NCBI GenBank assembly: GCA_900768995.1
Contig: CAAGEZ010000028.1
Coordinates: 1-27,924, forward strand
Origin: Oscillospiraceae bacterium
Lineage (GTDB): Bacteria > Bacillota > Clostridia > Oscillospirales > Ruminococcaceae
DNA length: 27,924 nucleotides
Reading direction: 5' to 3'
Shown here one piece after another: positions 1 through 7,133 of this stretch. Under the pieces are notes generated by a model that was not told the origin of the DNA, made no database searches, and saw only the letters and a program-made list of their open reading frames with translations. Positions within the stretch are counted from its first letter, which is position 1. Each line of letters begins with the position of its first letter. Both the position numbers and the translations under genes were made by a program.

Positions 1-119
1 AGCGACTGCAGGCGGGCTTGCCGCCCGGCAAAGGAGTGTTGCTTTATAAAGCAACCTGACGACGAATGGGCTTATTTCAGCCGAGGATTTGTCTATAGGT
101 TAATTGGTTATTAGTATTA
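1..119. repeat. End of a dispersed repeat, same terminal sequence as the 4833-4934 hairpin
   Basis: The 20 bases at 100-119 (TTAATTGGTTATTAGTATTA) are the exact reverse complement of 4830-4849, the outer arm of the hairpin repeat at 4833-4934. Similarity to that element's other arm extends inward as TTTGTCTA[T/C]AG at about 87-98. Bases 1-99 differ from the interior of the short copy and hold two compact inverted repeats, GCGGGCTTGCCGC near 13-25 and TTGCTTTATAAAGCAA near 40-55. I read this as the end of a longer relative of the same repeat family that continues beyond the window. The repeat overlaps the stop codon of the next minus-strand gene (117-119). No protein function can be assigned here. 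Confidence 0.5.
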
Positions 120-470
120 TGTATTCATTATCATCATAAGTGCCGATGCATTTGCTGAGCAAAATCCTGCTACGAGCCATATTCCGAACACTGCCAAGGC
201 TGACATTATGAGCACGAGAAAAATTTTCATCACGGTACACATTATTCCTGCACCCGAGGGGTTGTAAAATATGCTTATGCCCACGAGCATAAGTCCGAGT
301 ATGCACTGGACAACAAGCAATATTGTTTGCAGGACAAAGAATATCTCGCTGTACCGACCGTCGGGGTATGCTCCGAGATATATGCTGTGAAGGCGCATTA
401 CCGCATATGATGCTGCGGCGGCAAGTATCATATAGCCCACTGTTCTTCTGAGACTGAAAAAAGCTCCCAT
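117..470 (-). CDS. Small integral membrane protein, unknown function
   Basis: A 117-residue protein I do not recognise. Three hydrophobic stretches (about residues 9-28, 42-66 and 76-103) suggest three membrane spans. It begins 55 bp after the stop of the pilin-like gene on the same strand, with no terminator between, so the two are probably co-transcribed and this protein may accompany the pilin in the membrane. A weak GGAG lies about 11 bases before the ATG. Its stop codon lies inside the repeat ending at 119. It has no hallmark of a known pilus assembly protein such as PilC, GspF or a prepilin peptidase. Confidence 0.6.
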   Translation of the reverse strand: MGAFFSLRRTVGYMILAAAASYAVMRLHSIYLGAYPDGRYSEIFFVLQTILLVVQCILGLMLVGISIFYNPSGAGIMCTVMKIFLVLIMSALAVFGIWLVAGFCSANASALMMIMNT

Positions 471-525
471 GACCGCACTCCGTTCCTGTTCGTTCGGTAT
501 TTTGCTTTTTAACAGCCTGCTCTAT

Positions 526-993
526 TTAACCGTTGGGATAGCTGCCTATTCCCTTGCCTGTGATATCTTTCTCAATCTCTCTCTGAGTATAGACTCTGAC
601 TTCATTTACTCCGATAGCGTTGTTATTGCTCCATACGGCATAGTCAACATCATTTCCTTCGGCGGATATCACAAAAGCGTAATGACCCTCAAAATCATCA
701 CCCATAAACTTACCCACCGAAAGATCGTCAGAACTTCCCACGGCGTGGGCTGTGCCCGAATCGTCGCCTATGTATATCTCTCCGCCGTTTATATTAAGCT
801 CGTCAAAGGATTCAAGAACTGTCATTTTTGCTGCATTATAGACATTTCTTGCATTTCCTGTAATTACCGATGCCCTTGCCTGACGAGTATAGCCTATAAT
901 TGAAGGCACGATTATAGCTGCAAGTGCTCCTATTATTGCTATGACCACGATGACCTCGATGAGCGTGAAACCCTTTATTTTTTTTCTTGACAT
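526..993 (-). CDS. Type IV pilin-like prepilin (N-terminal methylation motif protein)
   Basis: A 155-residue prepilin. The N terminus has the class III leader: a short basic segment, then the prepilin peptidase site KIKG/FTLIE (cut after G8, Glu at +5), then about 20 hydrophobic residues (VIVVIAIIGALAAIIVPSII) that form the pilin alpha-1 spine. The rest is a polar globular domain rich in Asp and Gly, with no Cys pair for a D-loop. This family comprises major or minor type IV pilins and type II secretion pseudopilins. No ATPase, platform protein or prepilin peptidase gene is in the window, so its assembly machinery is elsewhere. A GGGGGG run 11 bases before the ATG is the ribosome binding site. 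It is first in a likely two-gene unit with the small membrane protein. Confidence 0.9.
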   Translation of the reverse strand: MSRKKIKGFTLIEVIVVIAIIGALAAIIVPSIIGYTRQARASVITGNARNVYNAAKMTVLESFDELNINGGEIYIGDDSGTAHAVGSSDDLSVGKFMGDDFEGHYAFVISAEGNDVDYAVWSNNNAIGVNEVRVYTQREIEKDITGKGIGSYPNG

Positions 994-1018
994 TTATTTT
1001 ATTCCCCCCTTTTTTATA

Positions 1019-1024
1019 ATTATA
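1019..1024 (-). promoter_or_regulatory. Possible -10 element for the pilin-like gene
   Basis: On the minus strand TATAAT lies about 25 bases before the pilin ATG, but no good -35 hexamer is seen at 16-18 bp. This is weak evidence for the pilin promoter. Confidence 0.25.
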
Positions 1025-1045
1025 CAATATCATCAGAAGATACAT

Positions 1046-1442
1046 ATTGATATTTAATTACTATATAACAATCTATCTGTTAATATTTATATGCAGATGT
1101 TACGAAATGGTGATTGAAAAGTGCAAAGATTTACATTTTTATATTTTGGGGGCGGACATATAACTGCACCAAGTAAAAAGGGGCTTGTTCCAGCTGCAGA
1201 TGATTCCAATGACGATGGAATGATCGTCATAAATGCAGGTATGAACAGATATGCGGCAAAATCTGTCAACATTTTTGTTCTTGAAGGCTTTAACAGATTC
1301 CGACAAATATTTCTTATAAATTTATTGCCATTTTCACCAAAGCAAGGCTGTGGAGAAATGTCATTTTTTTACAGTTTTGCTTTTTATGCACTATGATATA
1401 AAACCTCTCCAAATCCTGCCAAAAATTTTACAGCCGCAGACC
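1046..1442. other. Long intergenic region with overlapping short frames, no assigned gene
   Basis: About 400 bases between the divergent pilin-like and SGNH-lipoprotein genes. A plus frame opens with GTG at 1121 (91 codons, ending 1396) and a minus frame with ATG at 1272 (61 codons, ending 1087). They overlap and neither has a convincing ribosome binding site or a recognisable domain. A perfect 8-bp inverted repeat (ATGACGAT-GGAATG-ATCGTCAT, 1209-1230) lies in the overlap. The segment could be a decayed gene, a repeat copy or an RNA. I cannot choose between these. Confidence 0.3.
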
Positions 1443-1471
1443 TTTAACTTTGGGAAATTATGTGATATAAT
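1443..1471 (+). promoter_or_regulatory. Promoter of the SGNH lipoprotein-queH unit
   Basis: TATAAT at 1466-1471 is preceded by TG plus one base (extended -10, TGATATAAT). A weak -35 TTTAAC lies at 1443-1448 with a 17-bp spacer. It sits 36 bp before the ATG at 1508. Confidence 0.6.
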
Positions 1472-1507
1472 ATTATCATTAAGGCAAAGAAAGGATCATA
1501 CTGACCT

Positions 1508-2803
1508 ATGTCTGACAATACACTTGAAGGAGCCAAGCCGCTTTACGCAAGGCTTTTCACCGCTCTCCTTCTTACGGCTGCCCTTTTTTCGGGCTGCGGA
1601 CAGTCCGAAGAGGCTGTGCCCACCGATCTCCCCTCCGTCACCGACTATTCTTCGGCTGTGAGCAGCATCAGAAGCTCGGAAGCTTCCGAGACCACAAGCA
1701 GACCCGCTGAAGTAAGCTCTGACAGTGAAACCGTTTCCGCAGGCGATGCCGCAAGCAGGCAGACTGAGGCTGAGACCTCTGCTGAGGAAACCGTTTTGGA
1801 AACACAGTCCGAAAGCGAAGCTTCCAAGACCAAGCCCTCAGAGACCACCGTTTCCACATCTGTCACAACCGAAAAGACTTCTGCGAAGACTACAACAGCT
1901 ATTCCTGAGACATCTCACTCCGAGACTGCTGCACCTGCCGCTGAGACTGAGCTTGTTACGGAATGCTCCGTTCCTGCGGCTTCTTCCCCTACAGCTGACA
2001 CCGATTATGACTCGGACTTTTTCTCTTCCGACCTTTTCATCGGTGACTCAATTTCAACGGGTTATTCCCTGTACGGATTTTTGAATGACAAGAACGTTTA
2101 CGCAAAGGTTGGTCTTAACCCCTCCACAGTTCTTACAAAATCCGTTTCCACCTGCTACGGTGATATCGGCATTTCAACGATGCTTACATACACGATGCCC
2201 AAGAGAGTTTACATTATGCTCGGTTCAAACGGCATTCAGTGGCTTTCTGTGGGAAATATGCTCCAGTCAACCGACACACTTGTTGAGCTTATCAAGGAAA
2301 TATGCCCCGAATGTGATGTGGTCATCATAAGCGTCCCCCCTGTTACTGCGGCTTATGACAGCACCGTTCAGGACGTTGACGTTATGGCGAAGATAAACGA
2401 ATATAACACAAGTCTCAGCTCCTACTGCACTGCTAACGGTATGCTTTTTGTTGACGCTGCATCTATCCTCAAGGACGAGACCGGTTATTTCAACAAGACT
2501 TATGCTGAGTCTGACGGTATGCACTTCAAGTCATCGGCTTACAAGACGCTGCTTTCAAAGATTCAGTCCGATGTGACTGAGTTTGAAGATGCTAAGGCTG
2601 CTGAAAGCGAGACAGTTTCGGCGACTGAGGCTGTTGAGACCACAGCTGAGACCGAGTCTGAGACAAGCGCCGAAACTACTGCAGAAACTGCCGCTGAGAC
2701 CAAGGCAAAGGCTGAAACTGCAGTATCGGGCAAGTCCAAGGACAAGAGCAAGAGCGGAAAGAAGCCTGCGGCACAGACCGAACAGTCGGAGAAAAGCAAA
2801 TGA
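1508..2803 (+). CDS. Secreted SGNH/GDSL-hydrolase-family lipoprotein
   Basis: A 431-residue lipoprotein. The signal peptide ends in the lipobox LFSGC with Cys30 as the lipidation site. Residues 35-165 are a Ser/Thr/Glu/Ala-rich linker, probably spanning the wall. The SGNH hydrolase domain covers about 170-350: block I GDS (179-181, nucleophile Ser181), an LGSNG block (238-242) giving the oxyanion Asn, and the catalytic Asp/His in DGMH (Asp336, His339). A second Thr/Glu/Ala-rich tail ends in a Lys/Ser-rich stretch. The family comprises esterases and acetyl hydrolases acting on polysaccharides or peptidoglycan; the substrate cannot be read here. AAAGG lies about 13 bases before the ATG. The stop overlaps the next start (ATGA), indicating translational coupling with queH. 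Confidence 0.85.
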   Translation: MSDNTLEGAKPLYARLFTALLLTAALFSGCGQSEEAVPTDLPSVTDYSSAVSSIRSSEASETTSRPAEVSSDSETVSAGDAASRQTEAETSAEETVLETQSESEASKTKPSETTVSTSVTTEKTSAKTTTAIPETSHSETAAPAAETELVTECSVPAASSPTADTDYDSDFFSSDLFIGDSISTGYSLYGFLNDKNVYAKVGLNPSTVLTKSVSTCYGDIGISTMLTYTMPKRVYIMLGSNGIQWLSVGNMLQSTDTLVELIKEICPECDVVIISVPPVTAAYDSTVQDVDVMAKINEYNTSLSSYCTANGMLFVDAASILKDETGYFNKTYAESDGMHFKSSAYKTLLSKIQSDVTEFEDAKAAESETVSATEAVETTAETESETSAETTAETAAETKAKAETAVSGKSKDKSKSGKKPAAQTEQSEKSK

Positions 2804-3438
2804 ATAAAATAAATTATCAGAACGAGCTTGACAAGACACTGAGCGATATTGAGAGAGCGGAAACAACTCCCTCTCTCCTGCTCCACAGCTGCTGTGCTCC
2901 CTGTTCAAGCTATGTTCTGGAATACCTTTCCCGTTATTTTAAAATAACGGTTTTTTATTATAATCCGAACATTTATCCCGAAGAGGAATTCTACAAGCGC
3001 CGCTCGGAGCAGGAACGTTTTATTTCAGAGCTTCCCGCAAAAAATCCTATCAGCTTTATTGGCACTGAGCATATGAGCGAGGAGTTTTACAAGGCTGTAA
3101 AGGGGCTTGAACACATCAGAGAAGGCGGCGAACGCTGCTTTGCCTGCTACAGGCTGCGGCTTGAAGAGTCGGCTATTGCGGCAAGGGATATGGGTGCGGA
3201 TTATTTTACAACCACACTTTCCATAAGCCCGATGAAAAATGCCCGGAAGCTTAATGAAATCGGCGGCGAGCTTGGGGAAAAATACGGCGTGAAGTACCTT
3301 TTTTCCGATTTCAAGAAGAGAAACGGCTACAAGCGCTCAACTGAGCTTTCAAGGGAATATGGCATTTACAGGCAGAATTACTGCGGCTGTGTTTTTTCGC
3401 TGAGAGAGAGAAACGAGGATATGAATGGGGATAAATGA
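2800..3438 (+). CDS. queH: Epoxyqueuosine reductase QueH
   Basis: A 212-residue cytoplasmic enzyme of the QueH (formerly DUF208) family, which carries out the last step of queuosine synthesis, reducing epoxyqueuosine to queuosine in the tRNA anticodon wobble position. Family cysteines are all present: HSCCAPC (Cys31, Cys32, Cys35), RCFAC (Cys113, Cys116) and YCGC (Cys195, Cys197). These bind the iron-sulphur cluster and adjacent metal. The SISPMKN segment near 151-157 is also conserved. QueH is the non-homologous replacement for the cobalamin-dependent QueG. It overlaps the lipoprotein stop by 4 bp (ATGA). No other queuosine gene and no preQ1-type riboswitch is near it, so the pairing with a secreted hydrolase looks like operon convenience rather than shared function. 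Confidence 0.93.
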   Translation: MNKINYQNELDKTLSDIERAETTPSLLLHSCCAPCSSYVLEYLSRYFKITVFYYNPNIYPEEEFYKRRSEQERFISELPAKNPISFIGTEHMSEEFYKAVKGLEHIREGGERCFACYRLRLEESAIAARDMGADYFTTTLSISPMKNARKLNEIGGELGEKYGVKYLFSDFKKRNGYKRSTELSREYGIYRQNYCGCVFSLRERNEDMNGDK

Positions 3439-3444
3439 GCTTTT

Positions 3445-3993
3445 ATGGCTAAAATTATGAAATTTATCGCAGGGTTTTCCTGCTTTCTTACATTATTTTC
3501 GGCACTCATTTATCATAAATTTCACAGCGGAATTATGCTTACCCTTGCAATAACTTTCGGGACTATTGCGTATCATTTCTGCATAAGACTGCTTATCGGG
3601 CTTATTTTCAACACGGTAATGCACAACAGGGCGGACTACACAAAAAAGTGGTTTCAGCCTACAAAGGCTGAGGAAAAGCTTTACAGGCTGCTTAGGGTGA
3701 AAAGGTGGAAAGGGAAAATGCCCACCTATAACAGCAGCTTTTTTGACAGTGATGCTCACACGCTTGACGAAATTGCGCAGGCTATGTGTCAGGCGGAGCT
3801 TGTCCACGAAACGATAATCGTTTTCAGCTTTCTGCCCATAATTGCTTCTGTATGGGCGGGAGAGCTGCCTGTTTTTATTATCACGTCCGTTCTTGCGGCT
3901 TTGTTTGACAGCTTATTTGTTATTATGCAGAGGTATAACAGACCCCGTATTGTAAGACTTATCAAAAAACAGAAAACGATAACCTCCAAATAA
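3445..3993 (+). CDS. Membrane protein, CrtO-like acyltransferase family (tentative)
   Basis: A 182-residue membrane protein with hydrophobic segments near residues 5-22, 28-56, 122-138 and 141-160. Between them is a basic soluble loop with RVKRWKGKMP (about 89-98), a later Glu-x-x-His (EIAQ...ELVHE, about 118-122) and the ending QRYNRPRIVRL. This pattern resembles the small membrane family that includes glycosyl-4,4'-diaponeurosporenoate acyltransferase (CrtO), where a K/R-W-K-x-x-x-P loop and a terminal N-R-P-R are conserved. No carotenoid genes are in the window, so the substrate is unknown and the assignment rests on motif memory. The start is 6 bp after queH, making it the third gene of the unit; a strong terminator follows. 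Confidence 0.55.
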   Translation: MAKIMKFIAGFSCFLTLFSALIYHKFHSGIMLTLAITFGTIAYHFCIRLLIGLIFNTVMHNRADYTKKWFQPTKAEEKLYRLLRVKRWKGKMPTYNSSFFDSDAHTLDEIAQAMCQAELVHETIIVFSFLPIIASVWAGELPVFIITSVLAALFDSLFVIMQRYNRPRIVRLIKKQKTITSK

Positions 3994-4133
3994 CAGAAAA
4001 TGGGACTGCTTTCGGGCAGCCCCATTTTTATTATATTTCCTTTTTGCGCTGTGCTCATTGCGCCCTTGGAGAGCTGATAGCTGAAAGGGTCTTTTATTGC
4101 CGCAGCTGCCATTCCTATCTTAAATCTTTTCAT
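3789..4133 (-). CDS. Possible small or truncated gene with strong start signals
   Basis: An open frame begins with ATG at 4133 and is preceded by AGGTGA (8-base spacing) and an excellent promoter at 4168-4196. The first 45 or so residues (MKRFKIGMAAAAIKDPFSYQ and on) lie in free intergenic DNA. The frame then runs through the terminator at 3997-4034 and into the antisense of the CrtO-like gene, reaching 114 codons at 3789. I do not recognise the peptide. The start signals look real while the downstream part looks accidental, so this may be the head of a gene whose body was lost by recombination. A genuine short peptide is the alternative. Confidence 0.3.
   Translation of the reverse strand: MKRFKIGMAAAAIKDPFSYQLSKGAMSTAQKGNIIKMGLPESSPIFCYLEVIVFCFLISLTIRGLLYLCIITNKLSNKAARTDVIIKTGSSPAHTEAIMGRKLKTIIVSWTSSA
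3997..4034 (+). terminator. Rho-independent terminator of the SGNH lipoprotein-queH unit
   Basis: A hairpin with AAAATGGG-A-CTGC pairing to GCAG-C-CCCATTTT around a TTTCGG loop (3997-4028), followed by T-rich sequence. It starts 4 bp after the last stop codon. Confidence 0.85.
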
Positions 4134-4167
4134 AGTTGTTCACCTAAGAAATATAAATATATAGTTT

Positions 4168-4196
4168 ATTATAACACAATGTTTATTGATTTTCAA
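4168..4196 (-). promoter_or_regulatory. Strong minus-strand promoter upstream of the 4133 start
   Basis: On the minus strand TTGAAA (4191-4196), a 17-bp spacer and TATAAT (4168-4173), with a TGn extension before the -10. It fires towards the ATG at 4133, about 35 bp downstream. Confidence 0.65.
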
Positions 4197-4255
4197 CGGC
4201 TTATCTGACAAATTTATTATCAGAATCTGTATAACTTTGTCAATTCGTGATAAAC

Positions 4256-4284
4256 TTGACAAATTCCCCCGATAGTGGTAAAAT
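4256..4284 (+). promoter_or_regulatory. Promoter of the Nudix gene, with possible operator
   Basis: A perfect TTGACA (4256-4261), 17-bp spacer and TAAAAT (4279-4284). An inverted repeat TTTGTCAA (4236-4243) / TTGACAAA (4256-4263) straddles the -35, and GACAAATT recurs near 4207. A repressor or activator could bind here; none is assigned. Confidence 0.75.
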
Positions 4285-4320
4285 GTTCAGAGAAATGTTT
4301 TTGGGAAAGGACTTTTTATA

Positions 4321-4824
4321 ATGGAGCTTTGGGATATTTATGACAGCAGCAAGCAGCCCACGGGCAGAACTATGAAGCGCAATGACTGGTGCCTGAAGGA
4401 CGGAGAATATCATCTGACGGTGCTGGGGGTCATTATGCGCCCCGACGGAAAGTTTCTAATAACTCAGCGTGTTATGACAAAGGCGTGGGCGGCAGGCTGG
4501 TGGGAGGTCTCGGGCGGCGCTGCCATGGCAGGCGAAAGCTCCCGTGAAGCCGTTAACAGAGAGATTTTTGAGGAAACGGGGCTTGATGTTTCAAATGCCG
4601 AGGGCGGCTATGTCTTCTCGTACCACAGGGAAAATCCCGGAGAGGGCGACAACTATTTTGTTGACATTTACCGCTTTGTTATGGATTTTGATGAAAGCGA
4701 GCTTCATTTGCAGGCAGCTGAGACTTTAGGCTACAGGCTTGCTTCTCCCGATGAGATAAGGGAGCTTGGGGAGCAGGGAATTTTTCTCCATTATGACAGC
4801 ATTAAAAGGGTTTTTGAGGTTTGA
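4321..4824 (+). CDS. Nudix hydrolase
   Basis: A 167-residue Nudix enzyme, hydrolysing a nucleoside diphosphate linked to another moiety. The Nudix box GX5EX7REUXEEXGU is complete: Gly66, Glu72, then REIFEETGL at 80-88, with the Mg2+-binding REXXEE glutamates intact. The N terminus (WDIYDSSKQPTGR) and the WWEVSGGA run before the box resemble the Nudix group related to isopentenyl-diphosphate isomerase and YfcD-like proteins, but the substrate cannot be deduced. AAAGGA stands 9 bases before the ATG. It is a single-gene unit between its own promoter and the terminator at 4939-4975. Confidence 0.88.
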   Translation: MELWDIYDSSKQPTGRTMKRNDWCLKDGEYHLTVLGVIMRPDGKFLITQRVMTKAWAAGWWEVSGGAAMAGESSREAVNREIFEETGLDVSNAEGGYVFSYHRENPGEGDNYFVDIYRFVMDFDESELHLQAAETLGYRLASPDEIRELGEQGIFLHYDSIKRVFEV

Positions 4825-4832
4825 TAATATAA

Positions 4833-4934
4833 TACTAATAACCAATTAAAAACTGTACAAAAAATCGAGCATAATCTTGCATATATGGATTATGCGATGA
4901 TTTTTTGTCTACAGTTTTATTGGTTATTAGTATA
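4833..4934. repeat. MITE-like ~100-bp inverted-repeat element
   Basis: Two nearly complementary arms, 4833-4876 and 4888-4932, separated by an 11-base loop, form one long hairpin. Outer ends are TACTAATAACCAAT and ATTGGTTATTAGTA. The outer 20 bases of the left arm recur exactly, inverted, at 100-119, showing it is a dispersed family. It begins about 9 bp after the Nudix stop and has no coding potential. Its size and terminal inverted repeats fit a non-autonomous miniature element or an intergenic hairpin repeat. Confidence 0.7.
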
Positions 4935-4938
4935 AAAT

Positions 4939-4975
4939 GGGCAGCTTCGTCGGTTGACAAAGCTGCCCGTTTTTT
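4939..4975 (+). terminator. Terminator after the Nudix gene, probably bidirectional
   Basis: GGGCAGCTT (4939-4947) pairs with AAGCTGCCC (4960-4968), followed by GTTTTTTC. Read on the minus strand the hairpin is followed by ATTTTAT, so it may also end the M56 peptidase transcript, whose stop is at 5000. Confidence 0.85.
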
Positions 4976-4999
4976 CGTGGGTATGATGTGATACGAGGG

Positions 5000-7129
5000 T
5001 CAGTTTTCCTGTGGGACAAGTCCGTTTTCAAAGGGGTCAAAATAATCAGATGTTCCGCCGATGCTGCGTACAAGCCTTATCATCGGCAGGTGTCCTGCCT
5101 CTGTACCGCTGTTTGCGATATAGACATAATCACGGCTGTTTATATTTGCAAGAAGTGATGATAATGCATCGGGGTGTTCGGATATATCAAACTGCTCTGT
5201 GTCAGCGGCTTCGAGCGGCATATCTGTCGGGTCGGCAAAAGTGAGTTCGGAGTTTTTGATATCAAGATAATAATATGCTCCGTTAAATTCTCCGCCTCTC
5301 TTTTCCTTGCCCTTGGACTCAAAGGCAAAGTATATGTTTTTGCCGTTTTCGGTATCGGCGGTGTATATCATAGCTCCTCCATACTGATCTTCCTCATTGG
5401 CAATATCCGAATTTGCTATGTACATTGATGCGGAAAGATCCACTGCAAGGAGAAGCTTTCGGGCATCAAAATCATAAAGGTAAAGCCCGCCTGCTTCGTC
5501 GGTAAAGATACATCGGCTTTCATCGGCGTAAAGCATTTCGGGTGCCGGAGCGCTTATGTCAATGGCTTCCTGCCGCTCTTCGGTCAAGGGGATAAGGTTT
5601 ATTATGTCTTTGGGAGCAAAAGCTTCATTTCCCTCGGGCAGAACGGGAAATGCATCTCCTGCCGACATTCTGAAACGATCCACAACGTTTTTTCCGCTAT
5701 CATCATAAAGCGGGACAAGCACATATTCATAGGCAAAGCTGCATTCGTTTACGGCATCTCCATACTCGGGATAGAACCGTTCACGGAGCCGCTTTATCTC
5801 TTCTTCATCAGTAACGGGTTCGCTGTACTTTTCATATTCATCGGCATATTCACGGTAATAATCCTCATAGGCATAAACGCCGTAATAATCCTCGATGCGC
5901 ATATTTCCAATAACGCCGTTTATTCCGAGCGTCGGAACAATATCGGGGTCATTATTACCTATGGGGATCTCGTTTATTCTGCCCTCACTTACAAATACTG
6001 CGACACCCGTTCCATAGGGGACTTTTTGATTTTTTTCGGGCTTTGTTCTTACAACTGTACCCTCGGGCTCTGTGCTTGAATAGGGTATCTCAATGACGGA
6101 AAATCCCTCTTTTCGCAGAAGCTCTGCCGCCGTTTCACAGTCAGATGCATATACATTCGGCACGGTGACAGTGTTTCCCGTTTTTCTGTTTGCGCAAAGC
6201 ACTATCGAAACGGCTGCGGCAATAACTGTAAGCACAATTATGACCCACACCGCAGGCTTTTTAAAGCTCAGAACATTTTTTATCCTCTGCTTTGTACTGC
6301 TCTCGCCGAAATTTGCGGTGAACACTGCCGCAGGCTTTGAGGATATTTTCAACAGGGTCTGCGAATATTCGGCTTTCTGCTCATTTGTCATATCCGCAGT
6401 TACCCTTTCGTCGCAGGACATTTCCATATCACGCTCAAAAAGTCTGAACATCACCCAAACAAGTGGATTGAAGCAGTGTATGCAGAGGGTCACATACATC
6501 ACAAGCTTTGCGATATGGTCTCCCCTGCACATATGCACCCGTTCGTGACGTATGATAAGGTTGCTTTCGGTATAGCTTAGCCCTGTGGGGAGATATATTT
6601 TCGGGCGGACAAGCCCCATAATGAACGGGTCGGATATTGCGGGAGAAACATACACACTTTCCCCTGCTTTCTGTGCCGATCTCAGCGAGCGTGAAAGCCG
6701 TGACCACGAGGCTATGCCACGAAATGCCATTGCAAGCACCGATACAGCCCATATGTATGATGCGAGGACAGGGAAATTTATCCGATTTTTTGACGTAGCT
6801 TCCGAAACGGGTGCAGGGGAAATATCGGAGCTGTCACGGAGATGGTCCGCAGGAAGCTCGGATATCACGCTTTGCTCGGAAGCGGCAGGCGTAATAATAT
6901 TTCCCGATGCTCCGTTCACTGCTTCATAGGGTATTTGAATGCTCTGGATAGGTGCGGCGGGAAGCTCAAAGCTTATGGGGCAAAGAAGTCTGAACAAAGC
7001 CGCTGTCCACAGCACATAGGAAAAAATTTTCGGTGCTTTGCGGAGGAACAGCCGCAGGACTATGATAACGGCGATCACTGCCGAGGCGGTGAGGCTCATT
7101 TCAGCGACCCTGATAAATATGTCTGTCAT
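5000..7129 (-). CDS. BlaR1-like M56 membrane metallopeptidase with extracellular PASTA domain
   Basis: A 709-residue sensor peptidase. The N-terminal half has membrane spans near residues 10-29, 36-52, 119-136 and 205-230. The cytoplasmic zinc peptidase motif HERVH (195-199) is followed by an ExxSCDE segment (236-241) as in M56/BlaR1 proteins, which cleave a BlaI repressor. Another span lies at 292-312. A PASTA repeat follows (about 319-384; VTVPNVYASDCETAAELLRK start and VPYGTGVAVFVSEG end), then some 320 residues with no known penicillin-binding motif (no SxxK or KTG pair in a beta-lactamase arrangement). PASTA domains bind muropeptides or beta-lactams in PrkC kinases, so this protein may sense wall fragments. 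AGGAG lies 8 bases before the ATG. It starts 4 bp after the BlaI-type gene. Confidence 0.88.
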   Translation of the reverse strand: MTDIFIRVAEMSLTASAVIAVIIVLRLFLRKAPKIFSYVLWTAALFRLLCPISFELPAAPIQSIQIPYEAVNGASGNIITPAASEQSVISELPADHLRDSSDISPAPVSEATSKNRINFPVLASYIWAVSVLAMAFRGIASWSRLSRSLRSAQKAGESVYVSPAISDPFIMGLVRPKIYLPTGLSYTESNLIIRHERVHMCRGDHIAKLVMYVTLCIHCFNPLVWVMFRLFERDMEMSCDERVTADMTNEQKAEYSQTLLKISSKPAAVFTANFGESSTKQRIKNVLSFKKPAVWVIIVLTVIAAAVSIVLCANRKTGNTVTVPNVYASDCETAAELLRKEGFSVIEIPYSSTEPEGTVVRTKPEKNQKVPYGTGVAVFVSEGRINEIPIGNNDPDIVPTLGINGVIGNMRIEDYYGVYAYEDYYREYADEYEKYSEPVTDEEEIKRLRERFYPEYGDAVNECSFAYEYVLVPLYDDSGKNVVDRFRMSAGDAFPVLPEGNEAFAPKDIINLIPLTEERQEAIDISAPAPEMLYADESRCIFTDEAGGLYLYDFDARKLLLAVDLSASMYIANSDIANEEDQYGGAMIYTADTENGKNIYFAFESKGKEKRGGEFNGAYYYLDIKNSELTFADPTDMPLEAADTEQFDISEHPDALSSLLANINSRDYVYIANSGTEAGHLPMIRLVRSIGGTSDYFDPFENGLVPQEN

Positions 7130-7133
7130 AATG

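Noticed and set aside
1..99. 3' end of an RNase P or other catalytic RNA
   Set aside because: The CGACGAATGGGCTTAT stretch recalls the RNase P end, but the expected neighbouring conserved blocks are missing and the sequence runs into a dispersed repeat end.
469..903. Plus-strand 144-codon open frame
   Set aside because: Antisense to the pilin-like gene, which has a complete prepilin motif and ribosome binding site; the plus frame has neither.
2804..2830. preQ1 riboswitch for queH
   Set aside because: queH overlaps the upstream gene, leaving no leader to hold an aptamer.
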